Below are positions 11,864 to 24,095 of a stretch of DNA of 64,000 nt, one piece after another (the stretch's first letter is position 1; the number at the start of each line of letters is the position of its first letter). The DNA lies in assembly GCA_020881915.1 (NCBI GenBank), contig JAJFPB010000001.1, positions 4,588,001-4,652,000 of the forward strand, given 5' to 3'. The stretch is from Paramyrothecium sp. XJ0827 (Eukaryota > Ascomycota > Sordariomycetes > Hypocreales > Stachybotryaceae). The notes under the pieces were generated by a model. That model had not been told where the DNA came from. It did not search any database and saw only the letters and a list, made by a program, of their open reading frames with translations. The position numbers were made by a program, and so were the translations under genes.

Positions 11864-13380
11864 GCGCAAGAGATTGTCTTGCTAGCATGGTCACTGAGCT
11901 GATCAGCGCGTATATATCGGAAGTTTTACATTTTGCAAACGCATGGGTCAGGCGTTCAGATGGGGCGGAAGGCATATGAAGAGCTTTTTCTTTCTTGGGA
12001 TACTACATTGTTGGACTCACGACAGCCCTTCAGGTCGAGAAGCTTGGGGTGTCCATGGCTTAGAACGAAGAGAGGGTGTACATGACCGCGGCACAAAAAG
12101 TTCATATTCGAAAAATCCATGACGGTAGGTCTCAGTATCGACCCGGGTGTACTGGGGGTCTTTTGCATGACTTTGCTTTTTGGATAAGATAGACGATTCA
12201 TACATTAAACGGACTGTAGACTCTCACGGCGTATTGTCACATTTGACAGAGACTGCATCCGCACGCAAGGCCAACTGTGAAACGAAGTCGTGGACCGTCG
12301 AGAATCCGCTCCAAAGAAATACAGTAGAAGCCTTGTAATGGCTTTCAAGGCTGAGCGTTATTTCTTCATCATCCGCAGATTATGCTTGTTATTGAGTAAT
12401 TACGCTTGCCTTTGCTTGTAACTTGACATTATACTACACGACATACGGTGAGCAAAAACAACCAATACAGCAGAGCGAGGAACGACTAAAAGAAGTACTA
12501 AGGGCGGCCACTTCTAGTTAAAATTCTTTTTTGACTATTTAATATAAATAAAACAGTCTACTATAAAACCTATTTCTTAGAAATTTGTAGATATTCTAAA
12601 GCTTTTTCAAAGTTATTAGTACCTGCTATCAATTACGAGGCTTCAATTTGCAGTCCGCGTTTTTTTCGCTTGACGAAGACCTCACCTACATTATCATAAG
12701 GTACTGACTGATGCGACACTCGAGAAGACAGCGGGTACGTTATCATGTGGCTTACTCAGCTGGTACCTTATTTACTTCGCCAGGGACTTACACAGCTAGG
12801 GGAACCCAAGGCAGGTTGCCTTCTTGGGAGTGATGATTTAATGCACTCCTTTTTTGTTGCGATTGGCCTGGTCCCCACGAACTTATTCGACATAAACAAT
12901 TGTCCTCGACTTCTCATAGTCACTCCCCCTAGGCAAACCCCGGACCGATTTTCTTTTTGCCTTCCATTGTTGTGTTGGCCGCTTCAAGAAGGGGGATCCG
13001 CTGCTGGTGCTGCCAAAGACCCATACAATACACAAGGTATGTACGTAGCCTGCCGCGAAATTTTGGCTGCTCACTGAACGCGGCGACGAAGCAACGACAA
13101 CCACACGCAGGGAAAGAAGTTGCCCAGTACGGATCAGCTTTCCCCCCCCCTTTGGATGCAAGAAAAACTGGATAGAGACTCTCGAGCCATGGAATTTGTG
13201 CTACGTAGGCGGTAGAGCTGTGCATTCACCACCGCTGGGCGCCCGTCGAGGTTACCGCTCATCCGGTTTGTTTACCTGACCTGTCACAACGCATGCGCGC
13301 GCTCGAGCTCGCGCACACGCAGGGTTTCGAAGGGGACGGGGAAGTCGGACACTATCGTCCTTGTCGAGCTCCCCTTCGTG
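11864..13380. other. intergenic USP - glycosyltransferase, with AT-rich islet
   Basis: 1.5 kb without a recognisable gene. It contains an AT-rich islet (about 12519-12640) described separately. The last 300 bp probably carry the promoter and 5' UTR of the glycosyltransferase gene. Confidence 0.5.
12519..12640. other. AT-rich islet, possible repeat relic
   Basis: About 120 bp very rich in A and T inside a G+C-balanced region, with runs such as TATTTAATATAAATAAAA. The composition is what repeat-induced point mutation leaves in old transposon fragments, but no element ends or coding remnants are visible. Confidence 0.4.
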
Positions 13381-14811
13381 ATGCTAAACATACCGCGGCG
13401 CCTGCGCCGTCGTCTGGTCTCCCTGGCCGCGCTGCTCTTCGTCGCCGTCAACCTCTGGTACCTCGTCCTGCCCCCGGATTCAGCGGTCCGCCTAGCCGTC
13501 CACTTCAACGCGGCGCGGCTCTCCAACCTAATCCGGGAGGTGGTCGCCGACCGCGACGCCTGGCTGCGCAGCAGCAGCTCTGCCGTGCACCCGCAGCGAC
13601 AGATCGACCTTCGCACCGATGTGGGCTACCTCATCAAGACGGGCTACGGCACCCGGCACCGGGTCGCGGCGCAGCTGAAGGCCTTTGCGCAGGCTGGCGG
13701 CTTCCTGGGCGAGGAAGGGCGGAGCTTCATCGTCGTGGGCGACTGGACGACGGTGAATGCCACTGATGCCGAACTGCTGGGGGCCCCCGTGCACGACGCT
13801 ATCAAGCCTGTCATGGAAGCCAAGGTTGCAAAGGAGTTTCGTCATCACCCTAGGTTTGCCAAATACAAAGACTTGCAGGCAGCGGTAGACTCTGGTGATG
13901 AGACCCTGGCGAATCAGCTGGGGAAGGACTATGGCTGGGAGCTTGATGCGCTCAAGGTATGATGTCGAGAATCTGAACCTGCGCGGCACTGCAGCATTGA
14001 CAAAAGATAGTTCATCATGGGCATGGAAATGCTGCATCAAAAAATTCCAGACAGGAAGTGGTACATTATTCTAGACGATGACACGTTTTTGGTCAAGCCG
14101 TCCTTGGAGTTATTCCTCAATCACCTGGATCCCCGAGAACCGCATTACATAGGCAATGCTGTTGGTGATTACAAGGGTAGGTTCGCGCATGGGGGTTCTG
14201 CCGTCATCCTCTCTGGGCAAGCCATGAGACGGCTCTTTAGCCGTCCCGATATTGTGGCCCGGTCGTACATGGCTTCGCTGGACGAAACGTGGGGCGACAA
14301 ATTGGTGGCCACAACGTTCCAAAAGCTTGGAATATACCTTGACGAAAGATATAGTCACCATTTCAATGGGGAGCCGCCAGAAATAACCCGCATCGCCCCC
14401 GACCGCTTCTGCTCCCCCATCATTTCCTTCCACGGTCTGCGCAAGCCCGGCGCCATGGCAGACATCGGGCATGCATTGGCGCGCCTCCGCAACCCACTGC
14501 TCTGGGGTGATGTCTGGGACCACTTCGGGGATTATCCTTTGCGCGAATTGGCGGGCCAGCTCGTGCAACCGCAGCAAGACCACATCGGTCCCATTGACGA
14601 GAACGTCAAGATGTGGAAAGTCAGGAACGCTGAAACTTGTCGCAGAAAATGCGAACGTAAGGGAACTGGATGCTTAGCCTGGACATACGAGGAAGATACG
14701 AGATTGTGTCGGGGAAGCGCATGGATGGTGATTGGGTCCAGGGCCGCCGAGGGTAGGTTCTCGGGGGTGAACTGGCCGCAGGTGGAAAACATGCTGCAAC
14801 GCTGTCCTTGA
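13381..14811 (+). CDS. GT31/Fringe-like glycosyltransferase with C-terminal PAN-like segment
   Basis: Two exons: 13381-13956 and 14011-14811, 458 aa. The intron is GTATGATG...GATAG (54 nt) and leaves phase 0 (LK then FIMGMEML). Residues 12-31 (LVSLAALLFVAVNLWYLVLP) form a type II signal anchor, typical of Golgi glycosyltransferases. The donor-binding DxD is KWYIILDDDTF (D214-D216). HYIGNAVGDYKGRFAHGGSA and the downstream ETWGDKLVATTFQKLGI are typical of fungal Fringe-like/DUF604 proteins (CAZy GT31 type). The last 80 residues have regularly spaced cysteines (AETCRRKCERKGTGCLAWTY, then RLCRGSAW) like a PAN/Apple domain, a carbohydrate- or protein-binding fold. The sugar donor and acceptor are not known. 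The ATG at 13381 is preferred over the GTG just before it. Confidence 0.85.
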
Positions 14812-17784
14812 GCAGTCCACTTCTGATTGGGCTGCCATTCTGGCTATTTGTCCGGCTAGGACGTGCAGATGTTAAGAATTTAGCATCATACTCTCGTCAC
14901 AAACACCCGAGGATTGTGGCTACACCAAGGTTTCACGCCCCTCTGTACTATGACTACCGAGTTGCCTGGACACCTACAGCCATGAGCCGTGAACGGATTG
15001 GGAAACAGCGGGTATGCAAGTCTGCCGTTTCATGGCTGAAATGGCTTTTCCCCTCGACCGAATGTGTCGCAGCTAGCGCTGATGCATTCTGGCTGATGGG
15101 GATGCGTGCTTGGATAAATAGCGGAGAGTTGCTTGGTTCCATGCTGAGGCCATAGCAGACGTTGATACGAAGCGACGATCGTTTTAAATGAAGCCCTACA
15201 GCCTTCATCGGAGCAGGATCGCGAAAGCATGCAGAAGCGAGCGGGTTCTGCCTCGGCAGTGCTCCTGCGCGAGATCAGTTACAGGCTAGATGCAGCCGCA
15301 CAGGACACGCCTAGGCGAGAGCATAGGTCGGGCACTATGAAACGTGGCATGGTGTTTGCCGATATGTGTTGCTGCACAAGTGCCTACCACAGTATTCAGT
15401 GTATTGTAAGTATTCAAGACAGGGACGGAGAGCTCCAAATTCCCCAGAAATTACTTGATTGCCTAGCGCTGTAGTAGCTTCTCAGCGCCCGTGACCGTAG
15501 AATCGATGCCCAGTCATGCGAATCGGCATCACTGCTTATGATTTACTTGCAAGGGTCATTCTTATGGGAGTGTCCAACAACGCTCCCCGATGCGCGTTGT
15601 CTCGTGTCGACGGTGTTCGAGACTACAGGACTTGAACGATTATTGTCGACAAGTACTGTGGCACCCGTTTATGGTCCTTCAAGCCAGGGTGGCAGCGGCC
15701 CGTCAGGGGGGACCATGCTACCCTCCTTTCCCATGCCACAACGAGGAATCAAGGCCAGGCATGGTGTCCTGTCGCTCGAGTACTTGTACTATCGAACGGT
15801 CCAGACGCAAGCCGGGGTATCGACTAGGCTGAACAAGGCCCATCTCAGGAGCGCGACAGCGCGAGCAGAAGGGATGACAAAGGTCTAACTTAATGCCACC
15901 TATCAGTCCCCTTGCTGAGCTGAGAAAAGATGTCAAGCCGACGGCGGCCCGGTCGACGTTGCCCAGGTGGTCTATTTAGGGTTCGACCAAGAAGACGTAG
16001 CCTCTCTTGTCTCAGGCCCGTGTGGTTGGCACACCCTCCCTCCATGATCGTGTTTTGTCCGGCTCACACCTCCTGTGCCTGTCCTACCAGCCGGAAGGTT
16101 CCTGTCCAGGACCCCAGTAGCAGAAAGGCGAGCTGTCATAAGAAGGGGGTGAAAGGGTATGTACGCGACCAGGCAGTAACTCAACTGCCCCCTAAACCAA
16201 GGCCGCTTATTATTCCCTAGGGGCCGCTTGCGGGATGGTTCAAGTGAAGCAGCTGTGGGTGAACTCTTGGGGTTCCCCAAACCCCTTTCCTCCGCTTCCT
16301 TCTCCAAACAGGGGCCTTGGCGAGGCACATGGGTTTCGACTCGCCTACGATATCCGTAGCCCACAAAAGTTCGGGTACCCAATAAGAAAAAGTCCCAGGT
16401 TGTTGACATGGTACGACCCAGGAGGGTCCGACCTTGGCAAGGAGATTTTTTTTTTCTTTCACGAACAGGTGGTTCGCTTCGTTCGCAGGGGTTTGCCAAA
16501 GCGGCCCTTATCTGGCACGCGATCGTGTAAGTGCTTCGCGACACCAGGCGAACCCCTGGGGGAACCGGCTATCGGCGTCACTTGGGCCTGACGCATAAAG
16601 CAGGAAGCATTGTTGTAAAAGGAAATCATCAATGCATTGATCTCCCATGGTTTGAATGCATACTAAAGCCCGGAAATTTCCGTTGGTTCGGTGTTCTGGG
16701 GCAACTTGCGCTCGAATGGGTGATCTTTTGAATTCGGCCGAGTCGGCCAATTCGCACTTGTGCCATGGGCGTGCATCTTCCGAACATGAGGAAAATGATA
16801 AGCCCGCTGAACAGGACAGAAGAGCCCCAGGGAATTGCGAAAAGGCGATTTGCAAGCCCGCTGAAGAAGTGAGCAACTTGTCCTGTCGGGTACTCGGGGG
16901 ATGCCAGGACAGGGCTGCGGGGGTGAGCCCCGTGTGTCCGATGCAAGGTGTTGCGTAAGATGCATGCTCGTACATTTTAGGTGCAGCTACAGTATTCCGT
17001 GTCTTGGGGCGGACGCCGGTAGGGTGTGAGGGACGTGGACGAGGCACTTGCCGGCTCCTGGGATCTCGGAACGGCCTTGGGCCAACAGGTGCTTACCCAG
17101 AGGGATTTTCTCCTCCGAATCCACGTATGCGTCTTGGGTCGTGGGCTGGTACGGAGGCGTGAGGGATATGTGAAGCAGCATCATGTACGGTGAGGTAAGG
17201 TGAGGTATAAGATGCGACGCATTACAGTACTATTGCGGCCGCGAGTATGTATCGAATGTCAAGGCGGATGAAATACCCGACATGGATCTGATAGGCTTGG
17301 GTCCTGTTGCCTATTTGGTTGTTGTGCATAAGGCCGGGCTAGGAAGAGACAGGGGGGGCTCGATGAGAAGAAGGAAAGAAGGAAAAATTAAAATTGTAGA
17401 GGAATTTTCGTACTGCACCGCTCGTTCAATTCACGTGGCTCCCGTTTATGGGCCTACCTACCTAAGGTAAGGTAGGCAGGGTAAGGACTGGCATACGCGA
17501 AGGCTGCAGAAGGGAAGGGGAATATTCTGTTCTACTGAGGCGTGAGGAAGGAAGCAAGGATGACCAAGTCGCCGGGCCTTTCCTCGGGTGCTCTTATCGG
17601 CCGATTGGGAGCGGCTTAGAGGCTATTTGCGGCAAACCGAACCGCATGCGCGCTCCAGAAGAGGTGCATTGTCAAGGTACATGGGAGGCTGGGCTCTAGG
17701 ACTACGATTTTAGGTGAGGTGAGGTAAGGGAATGGCAGAGACAGGCAACGGCAATTGCAATTGCATAAGGGTGCTCGGAACTGA

Positions 17785-17785
<1 letters not shown>

Positions 17786-17815
<30 letters not shown>
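17786..17815. repeat. (GCT)10 trinucleotide repeat
   Basis: Ten perfect GCT units. On the minus strand one small frame reads them as poly-Gln, but that frame has no other support, so I treat this as a non-coding microsatellite. Confidence 0.9.
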
Positions 17816-17816
<1 letters not shown>

Positions 17817-18446
17817 CTGCAAGCTCGCAAACCGAGGTAACATCGCTGCATCATGTACGGAGAAGTCTGTGAGTCGAGTATTCGCCGAGTCTATGTCATG
17901 AGTAATGAGCTCCACGGCGATGGGAGATCACGTTGAAGAACCGGGCGAACCATGTGGGGACGATGTCAAGGCAAGGCAAGCAAGGTCAGAAAAAGGTAGG
18001 TACCTAAGGTAAGGTAAGATAATTATTACCTTAGTCGCGGACGCTCGTCGGATTCGATTCGATTATGGACCACGGTAAGATTGGCTCTTAAGGCCAGGTA
18101 CTGTACCTAGCCCATGGCCCAGACCACTCCACCGATGACATGGCAATCAGGGAGGTCGAGGACGCTAGCAACCAAGTGGCACTTTTACCTGTCCAAGATA
18201 CGGGATCGCTACGGCGCATAGCCATCTTTGTTCAGATGAGGTGGAGCATGGATATGGGATGATGGCAGAGCTCAGGCCATGCGGGAAGCATTTAGTTCTT
18301 CCGCGCGGCTCCAAAACCAACCACTGGCTGTCATCAGGCCCCCCTTTTACCCTTTTCAACCTCCGTCCATCGCCAGGACTAGCGTCGCCTCTGCGCGTTT
18401 ACTTTTTAGCTGGACCGTCCATCGCTGAGCTGCAGTCCCAGTCTGA

Positions 18447-18471
18447 TCTGGTCTGGTCTGGTCTGGTCTGG
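18447..18471. repeat. (TCTGG)5 pentanucleotide repeat
   Basis: Five perfect TCTGG units followed by TCTTG. A microsatellite in the gene-poor region. Confidence 0.85.
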
Positions 18472-18641
18472 TCTTGTTTGGCTCGTTCACGGGGGCCAAT
18501 TGACCGCACAGCGACGTCCTGTGCTTCCTCTTTTCGTCTTCGGCCCTTCTTTCCGCGGCCGCACTTGGTGCCTGTAATCTTGGTGTTCTTTGGCCTTTCC
18601 ATTCATCCTCCAAGCCGCCTTGCAGATCCTCTTCCGAGATA

Positions 18642-18680
18642 CAGGCGCAGATACAGATGCAGATACAGATACAGATACAG
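18642..18680. repeat. imperfect (CAGATA) hexanucleotide repeat
   Basis: About six units of CAGATA/CAGATG/CAGGCG, the last three perfect. Confidence 0.8.
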
Positions 18681-20074
18681 TCCATGCGTTTGCCTTGCCG
18701 AATATACCGCTTGAGCGCCTACGTTTTCCGCAATGCACATCGGTTTCTCTCCTTCACTAGCAGCCCGCACCCCTTTACACCCCCTCTCCTTTCGACGTCC
18801 CCCTCCCCTTTCTCCAAATCCCCTTCTTTCCCTCCACCCTCCCCCCAGTTGTTACAGCTTCAGGGCTTGCTTCCCTCCGCGGAAGCTCACCCAGGACAAG
18901 CCGTCGTCACCGAATCTTTGACAAAGCACAATTCCAGCCATCTCCACTCATCCGCTCATCCTCGCAGTCGGCAGCAGTGGCCGATTGGACCGGCGCGGCA
19001 GACCGATCCGTCCGACTCTGTCCAGCCACACTGCTCTGACTCTGGCTGCCAGGCTCCTGGATACGACGGGTTGGCGATGCTTGTGTGCCACATCCACCTC
19101 CGTCAACCAAAAACTCATGACTGCTCACGGGATCAGGCACGCGCCCCGGGTGCCCATCACGTCACGTCGCTGTGACGTGGGCACAAAAGCCTCCCTCCAT
19201 CACACCCTTGCTGCGGCCAGACCTACCTTGTCCATCTTCCGGGTGCCCTACTGGACCGTTCCCCCGTACCTTACAGTAGGCGCTCCAGGGTGCTGGGCCA
19301 CTTGGCCGCTCAACCCCTGCGCCGGGCCTCCAAATTCAATGCTTTCCTGCGCTGTGCCGTTGGCCTGTTGGTCCATTGTGCTTCCCTACAGCTCCTTCCA
19401 GGATCTAGTGTAAAATGATCAAGTAGCTCGACTTGGCCTCTCTCGCCTGGCCTAGGTCTCACGCCAATCTAACAAGCTGCCACCTGCATGCACGATTTAT
19501 CTGTCCTTGCGCGTAACCAACAGGGCATAGCATGTATGGGCCCTGGTCCCCTACTAATCCCTTCAGGATCTTGCCCGAGGCCCAGCAGATGCTGCGGCAT
19601 CCGACCAAGTAGACCTGCCCCGGCCTGATTGTACACCATCCGGGCGATTTGGGTGGCCGCCGCCAGCTGATGTACCTCGCCGTCTAGTGCGGAGTACCTC
19701 CCGCCGTACTCTGCTGCACCTTACCTGATTTTCCGAGCTTCTCGTTACTGGGTTCGCGATTGTCCTGTCCTGCGCTGAGGTACATCAGGTACCTTACCTG
19801 AGGTAACTCTACGTTGCTGCGCTAAGGTACCACCTACGCTACGGTACGCTGCACTGAGCTGCACTGCACCACAACCACCACAAACCACAACCACCATTCA
19901 GGGCCGTTCGTTGTCGTCTCGTCGTTGTTCTTTGTGCTCTTTTGGCGGCCTACTTCGCGACCTCCCCCCCCCCTCTCCCCTTCTGGCCTTTCCGGGCCAG
20001 GGTCTCGCGTCCCCTGCCACGGCCGTTGAGCTCGACCTCATGGCTCCATAATTTTTTTCCTAATTAAAAGCAGA

Positions 20075-22995
20075 ATGGCTCTACAGGACGATTCAGGTCA
20101 CGATGAGGACTCCTCGTCCTCCTCCCTCGTCCCTCCTCGTCCTCTTCCTGCTCGTCCTTTTCCTCTCCCTGCAGCTTCCGAAGCGATCCATACGGCAACG
20201 TTGTCCTCGATTTCTCCTCAGACCTCAACACTATCGGCGCTCAACCACGAATCTGCTTCCACGGCGACCTTGTCGAGTGCTGCCGTGTCAAACGGCTCGC
20301 CGGCTGTCGTCGCCACCACAGCTCCAGCTGCTCCTCCCGCGCCAGCGTTCAATTCGCAGGAAAAGAGCGACAGCCAAGGTCCAGAAGCCAACGGAGATAT
20401 GTCGAGCCATCACCACTACCCTGGCGGGCCAGGAAGTCACCAACATAGCCAACCTCCTCCCTACGCGGCCACGTCTGCCGCCGCGTACTCGCCCTCGCCG
20501 GCCGTGAGCTTGTCTCCAGGCCAGTTTACGTCGTACTCGCCCTCCGCCCTCACCGCGCAGCCAAGCGATCCATATCGATCGAACACTATGCTGAATAGCC
20601 CAATGTCGCTCCCCAGCATGCGCACCATCGATCCGACCTCCCACCAGCACGGGGCGCCGCACTTGGCGCACTCACCAGTGGGCATGCCTATGTCGGTCGG
20701 TTCTGCGCCAGTACCCAGCAGCATGCCCTTCTATCCTCACCAGCCACTAGCCGCGTCTGCCCCATATGGCCTCCATCAAGACGGCATGGCTCGCTATCCT
20801 TTACCCCACGATCCTCGTCTTATAGGAACGAGAGGTCCGAAGAAGGTATGTGCACTGCCCTAAAGTGGCATGTGAAAGCTCGGAATGGCAGAGTTGGTGA
20901 TCGTTTTCCGTGCTAACGTTGCTCACCCACGGTGCAGGAGATCAAACGCCGAACCAAGACAGGCTGCTTGACATGCCGTAAACGCAGAATCAAGGTATGC
21001 CAGAAGGTTCATATTCTCTTCCCACTCCATCCCAATCTTTTATTTTTTGGGGTCTCTTTTTTTCCCTCGTGCCTTGCTGTCCCTTCAACACAATCGGTTT
21101 CTGCCTCGGTCAATGTTCAAAGCCCAAAGTTAAAGGGCGCTACCTTACTTGAGAATCGGTCATCAGAGCTGGGTGATTGATAATTCGAGCTTGGCAACGT
21201 ATCAACCGTCAAAAATGTCTTTGCGCACACAGCCGCTCGTCGTGGAGCCACGACCGAATGATGCGGGCCGTTAAGCCTACGTAGCCGATCTCTCCTACAC
21301 TAGCCCTTCATGGAAGATTGCCTTCCGTCGTTCTACCCTTCCCCTCCCCTCCACCAAGGCAAGCACAGGCAGCTTCTATTCTACACTCCCGTTCCTCTTA
21401 AGCCTTTGGAGTTTTATTGGTCAACCCCATTTCCCATTCTACTTGTCAGGCGCGCCAAGCTTCTAACGTCGTGACTTGTACCTGATCTAGTGCGACGAGA
21501 CTCACCCCACTTGCAACAATTGCAAAAAGTCGAAGCGCGATTGTCTAGGCTACGATCCCATCTTCAGACAACAGCCCGGTGGTGCGCAATCCACCTCACC
21601 GCTTGCCGCCACCCACAGCCTCCTCGGCGCCGGCAGCCCGGCCAGTCAACCAAACACGCCATCTTCCGCATCCGCCCCGGTCAACATCCCCTCTTCGGCT
21701 ACCAACGTTGGCCCCCGCCAGACCGCTACATACAGCTCGCAACCGCCGCCATTCCTATCCAGCTCATACCCCTCCAACCACTCTCCAACTCCAACTCCCA
21801 TCGCGACACCCACCTCTGCCACCTCGACCACGGTCGGTTACGACCCGAATTACCCTTCCAGCGCTTCTGCCTCGGCGTCTTCCATTAAACCCGAGCCTTG
21901 TTATCCGCTGTCGTCCGGTGGCCTCGACCACACTTTTCGCATGCTGCCGTCTACTTCATTACACGATAGCAACAGGTCCCTGGATTCCAGAATGATGTCC
22001 GACCATAATACTCATCTCAGAGGTGGCGCCCCCTCCGCTTGATTTTCCGTTCCGCGTCGTTTTGAAATGCTTGCGCTGCTCTCGCTGCTCGATCATCTAC
22101 TCACGCATATTCTTCCACAGCCAAGAAGATGAGGATCGACGAGATCATCGACCTGCTGGGTCCACCGCCTCCGGCCCACCAGATCAACCAAACCGAGGAT
22201 ATGTTCTTCGAAATCACCAAAGTTTACCATGAGATGTATGCCGGCGGGCTGAGCGCCTTTTTCGAAACGACATGGTATTATTTCGTGGAGGATGGCAAGA
22301 TGGCCTTTCCGAGAGATGCCCGTCTCATCGAGCATTTTGCATCATTTCTCAGCACTCTCCAGTCTGTCAAGGCCAATGACCATGCTCAGATGGCATACTC
22401 CGGTGTGTTGGAGACGAGGATTGTCTGGGAGCTGGCCCGGATTGCCCGTCAGTCCCCCGACAGGACCAATAGCGGTGCGCGTATGATGTTGCCCCCTGAG
22501 GGCGATGCCGTTGAGGCCAGCAATCGGGTACATGTTGTTGAAGCCTTGCTTTGTGGGGACTACTTGTCCAGCAACCCGCTCGCACCACCTCTACAGGATG
22601 GCGACGTTCACCGAACACGCCAGTACGACTTCTGGTATAATCTGGCAGAGTTTGTTCGCAGGCGCGATGACCCCGACTCACCAGTCGTTGTCAAAGCAAG
22701 AGACGATACTCTGAACAGGATGCGCCACCTCCTTGATGGGCGTGAAAATCGCGATGTCCTCTACTCCATTGCAGTTGTTAGGGAGCTAGCACCAAACTAT
22801 GATAGTGGATTTGGGAGCACGCTTCCTCAGCACCTGGACGAGAGTGACCCAAAGAACCGTTTGGCTGTGGCTTCCAAATTTATAATGGATGAGGCGCAGG
22901 TGACGGGTGGCACCACTAATATTGTGCGACGGTTTAGCGACATTGCTGCGAGAGCATTCGTTAATCCAGGTGTCAATGTTGCCCGAAGGAATTGA
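20075..22995 (+). CDS. Zn2Cys6 binuclear-cluster transcription factor
   Basis: Four exons: 20075-20845, 20938-20994, 21491-22022 and 22121-22995, 744 aa. Introns begin GTATGT, GTATGC and GTGGCG and end GCAG, CTAG and ACAG; all phases join. The first 257 residues are disordered, rich in Ser, Pro, Ala and His. The DNA-binding cluster is C267-x2-C270-x6-C277-x6-C284-x2-C287-x6-C294, in KTGCLTCRKRRIK then CDETHPTCNNCKKSKRDCLG; the second intron falls exactly before the third Cys. A second disordered Ser/Pro linker follows. The last exon (about 455-744) is a conserved helical regulatory region, KKMRIDEIIDLLGPPPP and WYYFVEDGKMAFPRDARLIE. Known of the family: fungal regulators binding CGG half-sites. 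I do not recognise the specific orthologue. The 496-nt second intron is unusually long for this locus, and the gene has a long C-rich leader. Confidence 0.9.
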
Positions 22996-24095
22996 TGTAA
23001 TTGGGTCGTCCGCCAGATCATCTGTGCTTAGCATTCTTTGGTTTCACCAGGAGAGCAGTTTTGCCGCTGAGAGTGAAGCCGCGGTGCTGCCATTGAACGC
23101 TTCTTATGGCAGTCCTACTCTCGCTGCTCGCTCCTTGTGGGCACATGGACTGGCTCCTTGCATCCTGCACTTATCAGCGGGGCCTCGAGCTGTTGTTTCT
23201 TTATGTCCTTTTCCCTTACTCTCTTTTTCTTGCGAGCATGGCGGGGGTGGATCAAAAGTTTCATTTCAAAGATTGAGTGACGGCGTTTGGTTACTACGCA
23301 GGGAGTCATCGCCTCGGAGTTTTAACGGCCTTTGCAATATCCACGCATAACGACCAATGCATGCTCTTGCATCTTTCCTCTATTTTCTCGGTCCAACGAC
23401 CACATGTATTACTGAAATCTTTTTTTTCCTTGACTGTTTATGGATGAGCGCTGCGAGCAGAAGCGATGGAAGGCCTTTGGGTCAGTTTTTATCCTGTCGA
23501 GAACTGGTCAGGACCAGTACATAGAGAGACTGCTTGCACATTTATGTGCTCGCTACCTGGAACTGACGTACTATAAGGCAATTTGGTAGAGAATTAGAGA
23601 ATCTAGGAATTTTATCCTTGTTGTGCTGGGGCAATGGATGGCCCTCGTCTTTCGTATGCGTGGTGGTGGCCGTGACAGTACTCGGGCTTCGTTTCCTATT
23701 CTGTTGGTGATATCAGTGGGTGCTACTTTTGCGACAGTGGAGGGTCTCGACAGCCACCGGATGCCATTGTCCCTCCCTTTAAGTGAGAGCGTGACACATT
23801 CGTCGGCGGATCCGGAGATTCGGCAGTCATCTTGTGACTAACACCTACCCTGCACTCCACAAATGACTGTACAACCACGGGATTCGGCACGAGTCTTGCT
23901 AGTAGATAAATTGGTGCTTTGAACGTCCAGTTTCAGTAGATGGTGGATCATGCCATGGTCTTTCTCGTCGAGTTCTTTCCTGTTTATAACGTGGACTGTT
24001 GACGTTCCGTTGCATCTCATCGAATCAGCAGCGGCATACCAATCGCATCACAAGTTAATTAGAAACATACATATCAACTGAGACCCTCAGCAGCC
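22996..24095. other. intergenic Zn2Cys6 gene - GNAT gene
   Basis: 1.1 kb of 3' flank and promoter sequence. Short frames here have no recognisable product. I see no RNA gene. Confidence 0.5.

Larger units (their letters stand above)
14812..20074. other. 5.3-kb gene-poor region upstream of the Zn2Cys6 gene
   Basis: The longest stretch without a supportable gene. Small frames on both strands show no domain, no consistent splice partners and overlap each other. It carries several simple repeats listed separately and many GGTAAGG/CCTTACC motifs. From about 18750 the plus strand is strongly pyrimidine-rich (CCCTCTCC-type), ending in the C-run near 19965 just before the gene. This suggests a long promoter or 5' leader for the transcription factor. 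A lineage-specific gene or ncRNA cannot be excluded without RNA data. Confidence 0.5.

Noticed and set aside
15972..17047. Two overlapping minus-strand frames of 190 and 179 codons in the gene-poor block
   Set aside because: They overlap each other, lack domains, and show no paired splice sites or codon bias like the real genes nearby.
17616..17915. Minus-strand frame with a poly-Gln run
   Set aside because: The Gln run is only the (GCT)10 microsatellite read on the other strand; nothing else supports a gene.
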